Below are positions 7,639 through 15,854 of a stretch of DNA of 39,525 nt, piece after piece. The position numbers and the translations under genes are program-made. A model generated the notes under the pieces. The model searched no databases. It worked only from the letters and a program-made list of their open reading frames with translations, and had not been told where the DNA came from. The stretch's first letter is position 1; each line of letters starts with the position of its first letter. Source of the stretch: Bacillota bacterium (GTDB lineage Bacteria > Bacillota > Bacilli > ZCTH02-B2); the NCBI GenBank assembly GCA_017577895.1, contig PKQY01000016.1:1-39525 (forward strand), read 5' to 3'.

Positions 7639-8364
7639 GTGGCGCAACCGGTGTATCGACGGGTCGTATTGAAATTGAGCGGGGAGGCGTTGTCCGGCAA
7701 ACGGGAAGCGGGCATTGACCCCGGAATGATTCAGTCTATTGCCTCGGTGATTCGGGAAATTGTCGAAATGGGCGTACAAATGGCGGTGGTCGTCGGCGGC
7801 GGCAACATATGGCGGGGAGTCTCCGGCAGTGCGCAAGGGATGGATCGGGCCACCGCCGATTACATGGGCATGTTGGCAACCGTCATCAACGCCTTGGCGC
7901 TTCAAGACGCCCTGGAACAGCAAGGCGTGCCAACCCGGGTGCAAACGTCCATCGAGATGCGGCAAGTGGCAGAACCGTACATTCGTCGCAAAGCCATTCG
8001 GCATTTGGAAAAAGGCCGCGTCGTCATTTTTGCTGCCGGAACCGGAAACCCGTTTTTCTCCACCGATACGACGGCGGCCCTGCGGGCGGCAGAAATCGAA
8101 GCCGAGGTCATTTTGATGGCCAAAAACAAAGTGGACGGGATTTACTCGGCCGATCCGAAAACAGTGGCCAACGCCAAAAAGTACGATTCCTTGACCTACT
8201 TGGATGTTCTGAATCAGGGCCTCGGCGTGATGGATTCGACTGCTTCGTCCCTGTGCATGGACAACAACATTCCCCTCGTGGTATTCTCAATAGAAGATGT
8301 GAGAAATATCAAACGGGTGATTCTCGGTGAAAAGATCGGCACCATTGTGAGGGGGAGTTTTTGA
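7639..8364 (+). CDS. pyrH: Uridylate (UMP) kinase PyrH
   Basis: Cytosolic hexameric kinase that converts UMP to UDP with ATP in pyrimidine nucleotide synthesis. The 241-aa protein shows amino-acid-kinase motifs: VVLKLSGEAL for ATP binding, VVVGGGNIWRG, the GTGNPFFSTDTTAALRA loop that binds UMP and triphosphate, and KVDGIYSADPK. The start is GTG 7639 (MAQPVYRR), preceded by GGGGGG at 7625-7630; an upstream in-frame start at 7582 lies within the hairpin and is rejected. Its stop TGA overlaps the frr start. Confidence 0.97.
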   Translation: MAQPVYRRVVLKLSGEALSGKREAGIDPGMIQSIASVIREIVEMGVQMAVVVGGGNIWRGVSGSAQGMDRATADYMGMLATVINALALQDALEQQGVPTRVQTSIEMRQVAEPYIRRKAIRHLEKGRVVIFAAGTGNPFFSTDTTAALRAAEIEAEVILMAKNKVDGIYSADPKTVANAKKYDSLTYLDVLNQGLGVMDSTASSLCMDNNIPLVVFSIEDVRNIKRVILGEKIGTIVRGSF

Positions 8365-8909
8365 TGACATCGCCAATTCGCGAGAAAATGGCGAAGACCA
8401 TTGAAACGTTAAAACGGGAACTGCAAAGTGTTCGGGCGGGTCGAGCGACGCCAGCCCTTTTGGACCGGATCACGGTGGATTATTATGGCACGCCGACGCC
8501 GGTCAACCAGCTGGCCACGGTGAGCGTTCCGGAACCGCGGATGTTGGTCATTCAGCCCTGGGATAAAGGGGTCATCCAAGAAATTGAAAAAGCGATTCAA
8601 AAGTCGGATCTCGGTTTGAACCCGATGAACGACGGTTCGGTCATTCGCATCATCATTCCCCCGATGACGGAAGAACGGCGCATGGAACTGGTGAAAGTGG
8701 TGCGCAAAATGGGCGAAGATGCCAAAGTGGCCATTCGCAACATCCGTCGGGATGCCAATGACGAGATTCGGAAAAAAGAAAAGAACGGCGAGTTGTCCAC
8801 CGATGAGTCGCATCGGCAGCAAGAGCTAATTCAAAAAGTAACGGACCAGTTCATTCAAGAGGTGGATTCGCTCATCCGCGACAAGGAAAAAGAAATCATG
8901 GAGGTCTAG
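8364..8909 (+). CDS. frr: Ribosome recycling factor
   Basis: RRF, 181 aa, splits post-termination ribosomes together with EF-G. Diagnostic segments are LQSVRAGRATPALLDRITVDYYG, PEPRMLVIQPWD and the long C-terminal helices with RRDANDEIRK. The start ATG 8364 overlaps the pyrH stop (TGATG) and has GGGGGAG at 8351-8357 with 6 nt spacing. It closes the rpsB-tsf-pyrH-frr set. Confidence 0.97.
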   Translation: MTSPIREKMAKTIETLKRELQSVRAGRATPALLDRITVDYYGTPTPVNQLATVSVPEPRMLVIQPWDKGVIQEIEKAIQKSDLGLNPMNDGSVIRIIIPPMTEERRMELVKVVRKMGEDAKVAIRNIRRDANDEIRKKEKNGELSTDESHRQQELIQKVTDQFIQEVDSLIRDKEKEIMEV

Positions 8910-8917
8910 TGCCCGGG

Positions 8918-8948
8918 TTTTCGGTCGTATGATATTATAGATATTATA
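8918..8948 (+). promoter_or_regulatory. Weak candidate promoter with tandem repeat before uppS
   Basis: The 9-mer GATATTATA occurs twice head to tail (8931-8939, 8940-8948). Each copy offers a TATTAT -10-like box; the second is 18 nt from a poor -35 (TTTTCG, 8918-8923). A promoter for the uppS operon is possible but unproven. Confidence 0.3.
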
Positions 8949-8986
8949 GTCCGATGAAGGAAGAGTACGTAAATGGGGGAAAGGCG

Positions 8987-9715
8987 ATGGAACACCCGTC
9001 TGAGATGAATAGTGCGGTCATTCCACAACATGTGGCGATCATCATGGATGGGAATGGACGTTGGGCAAAAAAAAGAGGCCTTCCCCGCGTAGCTGGACAT
9101 CGGGCCGGAATGGAACGGGTGAAAGAAATTACGCAAGCGTGCGACGAAATCGGAGTTCGTTACCTCACGCTGTATGCTTTTTCCACGGAGAATTGGAAGC
9201 GTCCGCCAGAAGAAGTCAATTTTCTCATGCGGTTGCCGGAGGAGTTTTTGCGCCGCGAGTTAGGTGAACTGGTCAAAAAAAACGTCCGGTTACAGTTGCT
9301 GGGCGATGAGCGGGATCTGCCCGAGCACACCCGCCGGGCGATTCAAGAAGGCATTGACGCCACCCGGGAGAATACCGGTCTCGTGTTGAGCTTTGCGGTC
9401 AATTACGGGGGGCGGGCCGAGTTGCTCAAGGCCGTCTCCCAAATGCTCCAGGAGGTCAAGGCGGGCACCCTCGATGTGACTGAGGTGACCGAAGAGGACA
9501 TCCAAAAAAGACTGTACACGGCGTGTTTACCCGATCCAGATTTGCTCATTCGAACGAGTGGCGAATTGCGCATCAGCAACTTCTTATTATGGCAAATTGC
9601 GTATACGGAACTGTACTTTACCAATGTCTGTTGGCCGGATTTTACACGGGAAGATTTGCTGGAAGCCATTGCCTCTTATCAAAGACGGGTTCGTCGGTAC
9701 GGGATGGTCAAATAG
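8987..9715 (+). CDS. uppS: Undecaprenyl diphosphate synthase (cis-prenyltransferase)
   Basis: Condenses isopentenyl diphosphate units onto farnesyl diphosphate to give the C55 carrier lipid for wall polymers. The 242-aa protein contains the catalytic Asp21 in MDGNGRWA, FSTENWKRP, and the C-terminal RTSGELRISNFLLWQ substrate-binding segment. The preferred start is ATG 8987 with GGGGGA at 8975-8980; an upstream in-frame ATG at 8954 would add 11 residues and lacks a good ribosome binding site. It is followed by cdsA 15 nt away, the common uppS-cdsA-dxr-rseP order. Confidence 0.97.
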   Translation: MEHPSEMNSAVIPQHVAIIMDGNGRWAKKRGLPRVAGHRAGMERVKEITQACDEIGVRYLTLYAFSTENWKRPPEEVNFLMRLPEEFLRRELGELVKKNVRLQLLGDERDLPEHTRRAIQEGIDATRENTGLVLSFAVNYGGRAELLKAVSQMLQEVKAGTLDVTEVTEEDIQKRLYTACLPDPDLLIRTSGELRISNFLLWQIAYTELYFTNVCWPDFTREDLLEAIASYQRRVRRYGMVK

Positions 9716-9730
9716 AATGAGGTGTCATGT

Positions 9731-10501
9731 TTGAAAGAGCGGATTTGGACTGGGGTCATAGGCGGCACCTTTTTTGTGGCCGTGTTGGCATTGGGCGGAA
9801 TTTGGTATGCCCTTTTATTGATGGCACTGGCCGTGTTTGCGTTTGATGAGTGGACGCGTTTGCGCCGGATCCCCCGCTGGAACGTTCTGTACATATTGGG
9901 GATCTTTTTTTTGCTCTCGTTCTTCGTCAAGGTGGACGGTTCGCGGCTCGATAGCCCGGCCTTTTTTGCTTTGTTCGTGTGGGGTTTGCTGGCGTTGCCC
10001 GTCTTGACGAAAAATCGCATCAATGTGGAGGACATCGCCCACGTGCTTCTCGGCGTGGCCTACCTTGGATTTGGTTTTTCGGCTTTTCTTTTAACCCGTG
10101 GGCTGGAAGAGGGCCTGCTCATCAGCTTGTGGTTGTTGTTTGCAACCTGGGCGAACGACACTATGGCCTTCTTCATCGGCAGACAATGGGGACATAAAAA
10201 GTTGTGGCCTGCCATCAGCCCCAACAAGACGGTGGCCGGTGCGTTGGCGGGTGTTTTGGCAGCTGTGTTGGTCAGCATCGTGTTTTCTCCTTACTTGTCT
10301 GCATCGTGGCTGAAGATGGCCGCGCTGGGATTGTTGATCGGCCTGGCGGGACAACTGGGTGATTTGATGGAATCGGCCGTGAAACGTTCTTTTCATGTCA
10401 AAGATGCAGGATGGATTTTTCCCGGTCATGGCGGCGTGCTGGACCGCTTCGACAGCTTGTTGGTCGTATTTCCTGTCATATTTTACCTGTTCTTGTCTTG
10501 A
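9731..10501 (+). CDS. cdsA: Phosphatidate cytidylyltransferase CdsA
   Basis: Integral membrane enzyme that makes CDP-diacylglycerol from phosphatidate and CTP, the branch point of phospholipid synthesis. The 256-aa protein has about seven to eight hydrophobic segments and the CDP-DG synthase signature in SAVKRSFHVKDAG followed by FPGHGGVLDRFDS. The start is probably TTG 9731 (MKERIWTGVIGG), since GAGG at 9719-9722 is 8 nt away; the in-frame GTG at 9722 overlaps that site. dxr follows with a 30-nt gap. Confidence 0.94.
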   Translation: MKERIWTGVIGGTFFVAVLALGGIWYALLLMALAVFAFDEWTRLRRIPRWNVLYILGIFFLLSFFVKVDGSRLDSPAFFALFVWGLLALPVLTKNRINVEDIAHVLLGVAYLGFGFSAFLLTRGLEEGLLISLWLLFATWANDTMAFFIGRQWGHKKLWPAISPNKTVAGALAGVLAAVLVSIVFSPYLSASWLKMAALGLLIGLAGQLGDLMESAVKRSFHVKDAGWIFPGHGGVLDRFDSLLVVFPVIFYLFLS

Positions 10502-10531
10502 TGGTGTCGCAGTTTGCAACGGAGGAAATCG

Positions 10532-11698
10532 ATGATGAAAAATGTGGCCATCTTAGGTTCGACCGGTTCCATTGGACGTCAGGCGTTGGAAGTCATCGCC
10601 CATTATCCGGAACAGTTTCGGGTGTGTGCGCTGGCGGCGGGCCGACAAGTCGATTTACTCATTGCCCAAGCCCAACAGTTCAAGCCCCAGGTCGTTTCGG
10701 TGGCGACGCGCGAACTGGCGCAGGAGGTCCGCCAACATCTGCCGTCGAACATCCGCGTTTGTTATGGTGAAGAAGGACTGCTGGAAGTGGCGACTCATCC
10801 CGAGTGCCATTTTTTATTGAGCGGCATTTTGGGCAGTGTGGGACTCAAACCGACCTTGGCGGCCATTCAGGCGGGCATTCCCATCGGTTTGGCCAACAAA
10901 GAAACATTGGTGAGTGCGGGTCACTTAGTCATGCGGGAAGCCCGACGGCGCGGGGTTCCCATCTTGCCGGTGGACAGTGAGCATTCGGCCATTTTTCAGG
11001 CGCTGCAAGGGCATTCGCTCAACCACGTCCACCGTTTGATCCTCACGGCTTCCGGCGGGGCATTGCGCCATTTGAAGCGCCATGAATTGACGCAGGTGAC
11101 GGTGCAAGATGTGTTGCGTCATCCGACCTGGTCCATGGGGGCAAAAATTACGGTCGACTCGGCGACCATGATGAACAAAGGGTTGGAAGTCATCGAGGCC
11201 CACTGGTTGTTTGGGGTTCCGTTTGATAAAATAAAAGTACTGATTCATCCGGAGAGCATCATTCATTCCATGGTCGAATTCATCGATGGCGCCCTCCTGG
11301 CTCAACTGGGCATGCCCGACATGCGCATACCCATCCAATATGCCCTGACGTATCCCGAACGACTTCCCCACATACAGCGACAGTTTTTATCCTTTGAACA
11401 AGTCGTGAAGCTCCATTTGGAGGACATCGATGTGCAACGATATCCGGCTTTGTCGCTGGCTTATGAAGCCGGCCGCGCCGGGGGCGTATTTCCAGCCGTA
11501 TTGAATGCAGCCAACGAGGAAGCAGTACAGGCGTTTTTGACAGGGAAGTTGCCCTTTCATCGCATTGAACAAGTGATTGAACGGGTGCTCCAGCAGTGTT
11601 CGTCAGAACCGGAGCCGTCGTTGGACGCGGTGTTGGAAGCGGACCGATGGGCGAGGAGAGCCGCCCATGAAGCGATGCATGCGTGGATGAACGCCTGA
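10532..11698 (+). CDS. dxr: 1-deoxy-D-xylulose 5-phosphate reductoisomerase
   Basis: Second enzyme of the MEP isoprenoid pathway, using NADPH and a divalent metal. The 388-aa protein has the NADPH-binding GSTGSIG (residues 9-15), NKETLVSAGH, the metal-ligand segment VDSEHSAIFQ, SGGAL and MNKGLEVIEAHWLF. GGAGG at 10521-10525 sits 6 nt before ATG 10532; ATG 10535 is equally possible. With ispG three kilobases on, it gives this locus two MEP-pathway genes beside uppS, which consumes the pathway product. Confidence 0.97.
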   Translation: MMKNVAILGSTGSIGRQALEVIAHYPEQFRVCALAAGRQVDLLIAQAQQFKPQVVSVATRELAQEVRQHLPSNIRVCYGEEGLLEVATHPECHFLLSGILGSVGLKPTLAAIQAGIPIGLANKETLVSAGHLVMREARRRGVPILPVDSEHSAIFQALQGHSLNHVHRLILTASGGALRHLKRHELTQVTVQDVLRHPTWSMGAKITVDSATMMNKGLEVIEAHWLFGVPFDKIKVLIHPESIIHSMVEFIDGALLAQLGMPDMRIPIQYALTYPERLPHIQRQFLSFEQVVKLHLEDIDVQRYPALSLAYEAGRAGGVFPAVLNAANEEAVQAFLTGKLPFHRIEQVIERVLQQCSSEPEPSLDAVLEADRWARRAAHEAMHAWMNA

Positions 11699-11738
11699 CA
11701 GGCGTTGGTTGAATCCAGCGAAAGGAAGTGCGGCATTC

Positions 11739-12977
11739 TTGCAGACAGCTATCACGATTATCCTGGTCCTCTCGGTGTTGATTTTTTTTCACGAATTAGG
11801 CCACTTGATCATGGCCAAACGGGCCGGCATTTTGTGCCGTGAGTTTGCCCTCGGTTTCGGGCCGAAACTGTTTTCTTTTAAATGGGGCGAGACGAGATAC
11901 TCCATCCGCCTATTTCCGTTGGGCGGGTACGTCCGGATGGCCGGTGAAGATCCGGAAATCATTGATATTCAACTGGGGCAATCCCTCGGCATTCGCTTGA
12001 ACGACCGCGGAGAAGTGACGCACCTGTTGGTGAAAGAAGCGCTGGCCCGCGCCGAGAAGACCGGAACGGTGAGACACATTGACCTGGAAGAGGCGTTGAC
12101 GGTCACGTTGGAGGATGAAGCCGGAGAACGGACCCGTTATGCCGTCCATCCGCGGGCTATGATCGTCGATGGACAGGATGAAGTCCAAATCGCGCCGTTG
12201 AATCGGCAATTTGCCGGTAAAACCATCGGCCAACGGTTTTGGACGATTTTTGCCGGACCGGCCATGAATCTCGTGCTGGCCGTCGTGTTCTTTATTATGG
12301 CGGCGTACGTGTACGGCGTGCCGTCCGAAGAGCCCGTCGTCGGCGGCGTGGAGCCTGGTACGCCCGCGGACGTATCGGGTCTGAAGGAAGGGGATCGCAT
12401 TGTCGCCATAGACGGCACGCCGGTGGCCGACTGGGACGACCTGGTGAGCAAAATTTCCGCATCGCCCAACGAATTGTTGCAACTGACTATCCAGCGGAAC
12501 GGCGACACGCTGACCTTGCCGGTGACGCCGGCATCTGACGGCGGGCGGGGGAAACTGGGGATTTATCCGGAAATGGAACGCACCGCCGGGAAAGTGGTGT
12601 CATACGGCTTTGCCCAGTTTTGGCTGTTTACGAAAGCGACTTTCCAGGGGTTTGCCATGTTGGTGACCGGCGGCGCCTCATTGAACGATCTGGCGGGACC
12701 GGTCGGCATTTTCAAAATGACCGGTGATATGGCCGCACAAGGGTTCGGCACTTTGCTCATCTGGACCGGGCTGTTGAGCATCAACTTGGCCGTGTTCAAC
12801 ATTTTGCCCATTCCGGCTCTGGACGGCGGACGGCTCGTGTTCCTCTTGATTGAAGCGTTGCGCGGCAAGCCCATCGACCCGCACAAAGAAAGCATGGTTC
12901 ACTTGATCGGTTTTGCGCTGTTGATGTTGTTGATGATCGCCGTCACGTACAACGACGTGTTGCGGTTTTTCGGTTGA
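11739..12977 (+). CDS. rseP: Site-2 intramembrane zinc metalloprotease RseP/RasP
   Basis: Membrane-embedded protease that cleaves anti-sigma factors and remnant signal peptides after site-1 cleavage. The 412-aa protein has the zinc motif HELGH (18-22) in the first membrane helix, a single PDZ domain (about 205-280), and the third zinc ligand in PALDGGRL near residue 360, with hydrophobic segments around both. TTG 11739 (MQTAITIILV) is chosen because AAGGAAG precedes it; an in-frame TTG at 11709 would add ten polar residues. Its stop region overlaps the upstream extension of ispG. Confidence 0.95.
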   Translation: MQTAITIILVLSVLIFFHELGHLIMAKRAGILCREFALGFGPKLFSFKWGETRYSIRLFPLGGYVRMAGEDPEIIDIQLGQSLGIRLNDRGEVTHLLVKEALARAEKTGTVRHIDLEEALTVTLEDEAGERTRYAVHPRAMIVDGQDEVQIAPLNRQFAGKTIGQRFWTIFAGPAMNLVLAVVFFIMAAYVYGVPSEEPVVGGVEPGTPADVSGLKEGDRIVAIDGTPVADWDDLVSKISASPNELLQLTIQRNGDTLTLPVTPASDGGRGKLGIYPEMERTAGKVVSYGFAQFWLFTKATFQGFAMLVTGGASLNDLAGPVGIFKMTGDMAAQGFGTLLIWTGLLSINLAVFNILPIPALDGGRLVFLLIEALRGKPIDPHKESMVHLIGFALLMLLMIAVTYNDVLRFFG

Positions 12978-12994
12978 GCAAACGGGAATGGGGG

Positions 12995-14095
12995 ATGGGT
13001 GTGTACACGCGGGAGCAGACAAAACCGGTGTTTGTCGGCGGGGTCCAAATCGGGGGACAGCCCCAGGTCGTCATTCAGTCCATGACCTCTACCGATACCG
13101 CCGACGTCCGTGCGACACTGGCGCAAATTGAACGGTTGGCCGAGGCGGGCTGTCAAATCGTCCGCCTTTCGGTGCTCAATGAGAAACAGGCGGAAGCGAT
13201 TCGGGAAATCAAAAAGCATTCGCCTCTGCCGCTGGTGGCCGACATTCACTTTGATTATCGTCTGGCGTTGAAAGCGTTGGAGGGCGGGGTTGACAAGATT
13301 CGCATCAACCCGGGCAATATCGGCTCCCGGGAACGGGTAAAGATGGTGGTGGAAGCTTGCCGGGAGCGGGGCGTGCCCATCCGCATCGGCGTCAATTCCG
13401 GTTCCGTGGAAAAGCCGCTGTTGGAAAAGTACGGCTATCCGACGGCGGAAGCGATGGTGGAAAGTGCACTGCGGCACGTGGAAATGTTGGAGGAATTGGA
13501 TTTTACCGACATTGTCATCTCCCTAAAATCGTCCAACGTGAAAACGATGCTCGAGACGTATGAACGAATGGCCGCGTTGCGGCCTTATCCGTTGCACGTC
13601 GGGGTGACAGAAGCGGGAACTGCCTTTGCCGGCAGCATCAAATCGGCGGTGGGCATCGGCAACGTGCTCGCCAAAGGGATCGGCGACACGATTCGGGTCA
13701 GTTTGAGCGCCGATCCGGTAGAAGAGATCAAGGTGGCCAAGGAAATTCTCAAAAGTCTCGAATTGAAGACCGATGAACCGCAAGTCATCGCCTGTCCGAC
13801 GTGCGGCCGTTGTCGCATCGATTTGATCGATTTGGCCAATCGGGTGGAAGAGTCGGTCAAAGGGTTGAAGATGCCGTTGAAAATCGCGGTCATGGGTTGT
13901 GCTGTCAACGGTCCCGGAGAAGCGCGGGAAGCCGATGTGGGCGTCGCCGGTGGAGACGGCGAAGGGTTGATTTTCCGGCAAGGGAAAATCGTCCGCAAAG
14001 TGAAAGAAGACGAGCTGTACGACGAGTTGATGAAAGAAATCGACGCCATGGTCAAAGCGGCGAATGCGCAATCTACGTCTAGTAGCGGAGGATGA
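12995..14095 (+). CDS. ispG: 4-hydroxy-3-methylbut-2-en-1-yl diphosphate synthase (flavodoxin) IspG
   Basis: Iron-sulfur enzyme of the MEP pathway that reduces MEcPP to HMBPP. The 366-aa protein has QSMTSTDTADV near the N-terminus, a TIM-barrel core with DKIRINPGNIG, and a C-terminal [4Fe-4S] site: two cysteines in CPTCGRC (about 267) and one in MGCAVNGPGEA (about 300). The start is uncertain: ATG 12995 and GTG 13001 are both in frame and close to G-rich sequence; TTG 12974 overlapping rseP is less likely. Location between rseP and proS is typical of clostridial and some deep Bacillales genomes, unlike B. subtilis. Confidence 0.96.
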   Translation: MGVYTREQTKPVFVGGVQIGGQPQVVIQSMTSTDTADVRATLAQIERLAEAGCQIVRLSVLNEKQAEAIREIKKHSPLPLVADIHFDYRLALKALEGGVDKIRINPGNIGSRERVKMVVEACRERGVPIRIGVNSGSVEKPLLEKYGYPTAEAMVESALRHVEMLEELDFTDIVISLKSSNVKTMLETYERMAALRPYPLHVGVTEAGTAFAGSIKSAVGIGNVLAKGIGDTIRVSLSADPVEEIKVAKEILKSLELKTDEPQVIACPTCGRCRIDLIDLANRVEESVKGLKMPLKIAVMGCAVNGPGEAREADVGVAGGDGEGLIFRQGKIVRKVKEDELYDELMKEIDAMVKAANAQSTSSSGG

Positions 14096-14102
14096 GGGAT
14101 TG

Positions 14103-15818
14103 ATGAAGCAGTCGACGATGCTCATCCCAACCATGCGGGAAGTGCCGGCCGAGGCAGAGATGGTCAGTCACCGTCTCATGTTGCGGGCCGGGCTCATCCG
14201 CATGTTGGTGTCCGGTGTGTATATGTTTTTGCCTTTAGGCATGCGGGTCTTGCAAAAAGTGGAACAAATTGTCCGGGAAGAGATGAACCGGGCCGGGGCC
14301 CAGGAAGTGCTGCTGTCGGCGTTGCAACCGGCGGAATTGTGGATGAAAAGCGGCCGTTGGGATACGTATGGCCCGGAATTGATTCGCCTGCAAGATCGCC
14401 ATGGGCGCCCCATGGTGTTGGGTCCGACCCACGAAGAAGTGATCACGGCGCTGGTCGCCGCAGAAGTCAATTCGTACCGCCGCCTGCCGCAAATTTTGTA
14501 CCAGATTCAGACCAAGTTCCGGGATGAACGGCGTCCCCGTTCCGGCCTGTTGCGGGGGCGGGAATTTGTCATGAAAGACGCCTATTCTTTTGATGTCGAC
14601 GAAGCGGGCCTGGCGGAAAGTTACCGTCGGATGTACGAAGCCTACTGCCGTATTTTTGAACGGATGGGCTTGGACTTCCGGGCAGTGGAAGCCGACGCCG
14701 GGGCCATTGGCGGCTCCAAAACCCACGAATTCATCGTCCTTTCGGAAGCCGGAGAAGACACCATTGTTTCTTGTCGCCAATGTGAGTATGCCGCCAATGT
14801 GGAGAAAGCGGAAATTCGGCTCCCGCAAGCGGACGAGCAAGCCGTGGTTGCTGCCCGTCAGCAGGTCGGACCGATGGAAAAAGTACATACGCCGGGGATG
14901 AAAACCATCGAAGAAGTAAGTGCCTTTTTGTCCGTTTCCCCGGATCGCATGGTGAAAACGCTGCTCTATGAGGCCGACGATCGTGTCGTGGCGGTCCTCA
15001 TTCGCGGCGACCACGAATTGAACGAAGTGAAACTGAAATCCCACTTAGGTGTGGACAAGCTGGCGCTTGCCGACGAAGAGACGGTGCGGAAAGTGACCGG
15101 GGCTGAAGTCGGTTTTGCCGGTCCTGTCGGTCTTTCGGTGGACATTGTGGCGGACCAAGCGGTGGCGATGATGACCGAGGCCGTCGTCGGGGCCAACGAG
15201 ACCGATGCCCATTATGTGCACGCCGTGCCGGGCCGGGATTTTTCAGTGATGGCCTATTTGGATTTGCGGATGGTGCAGGAAGGGGATACGTGTCCCCGTT
15301 GCGGCGGCGACATCCAGTTTGCCCGCGGCATTGAAGTGGGCCACATTTTCCAATTGGGCACCCGTTATTCGGAAAAATTGGGGGCGTACTACTTGGATGA
15401 AAACGGGCAACGCCGCCCGATGATCATGGGTTGCTACGGTATCGGGATTACCCGGCTCATTCCGGCGGTCATCGAACAGTCCCACGATGAGCACGGGATC
15501 ATTTGGCCCCGCAGCATCGCGCCGTTTGACGTTCATTTGGTTCCGGTCAACTGGCAGGACGAGGTGCAGCGCAGGGTGGCGGAAGACTTGTATCAACGGC
15601 TGCAGGAGCGGGGCGTCGAGGTGCTGTTGGACGACCGTCCGGAGCGGGTTGGCGTCAAGCTGAACGATGCCGATCTCATCGGCATTCCGTGGCGGATTTT
15701 GGTCGGGAAAAAGGCGGCGGAAGGCCGGGTCGAATTGAAAAACCGCCGCACCGGAGAAGTGGTGGAATGGGAAGCGACGGCGCTGGTCGAGCGCTTGGAT
15801 GAATGGCTGGTCGATTGA
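14103..15818 (+). CDS. proS: Prolyl-tRNA synthetase, bacterial type with editing domain
   Basis: Class II aminoacyl-tRNA synthetase, 571 aa. Motif 1 region lies at about 40-100 (LPLGMRVLQKVEQIV), motif 2 near 138 (FRDERRPRSGLLRGREF), and motif 3 near 443 (GCYGIGITRL). A YbaK-like insertion that removes mischarged alanine spans about 225-405, including the KVKTLLYE/HELNEVKL-type region. A C-terminal anticodon-binding domain follows. The start ATG 14103 begins MKQSTMLIPTMREVPAEAE as in relatives; GGAGG at 14087-14091 is upstream. It overlaps no neighbour and is followed by polC 36 nt later. Confidence 0.97.
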   Translation: MKQSTMLIPTMREVPAEAEMVSHRLMLRAGLIRMLVSGVYMFLPLGMRVLQKVEQIVREEMNRAGAQEVLLSALQPAELWMKSGRWDTYGPELIRLQDRHGRPMVLGPTHEEVITALVAAEVNSYRRLPQILYQIQTKFRDERRPRSGLLRGREFVMKDAYSFDVDEAGLAESYRRMYEAYCRIFERMGLDFRAVEADAGAIGGSKTHEFIVLSEAGEDTIVSCRQCEYAANVEKAEIRLPQADEQAVVAARQQVGPMEKVHTPGMKTIEEVSAFLSVSPDRMVKTLLYEADDRVVAVLIRGDHELNEVKLKSHLGVDKLALADEETVRKVTGAEVGFAGPVGLSVDIVADQAVAMMTEAVVGANETDAHYVHAVPGRDFSVMAYLDLRMVQEGDTCPRCGGDIQFARGIEVGHIFQLGTRYSEKLGAYYLDENGQRRPMIMGCYGIGITRLIPAVIEQSHDEHGIIWPRSIAPFDVHLVPVNWQDEVQRRVAEDLYQRLQERGVEVLLDDRPERVGVKLNDADLIGIPWRILVGKKAAEGRVELKNRRTGEVVEWEATALVERLDEWLVD

Positions 15819-15854
15819 CGAGAAGATGACGAAAGGACATGGGAGAGTGGGAGC

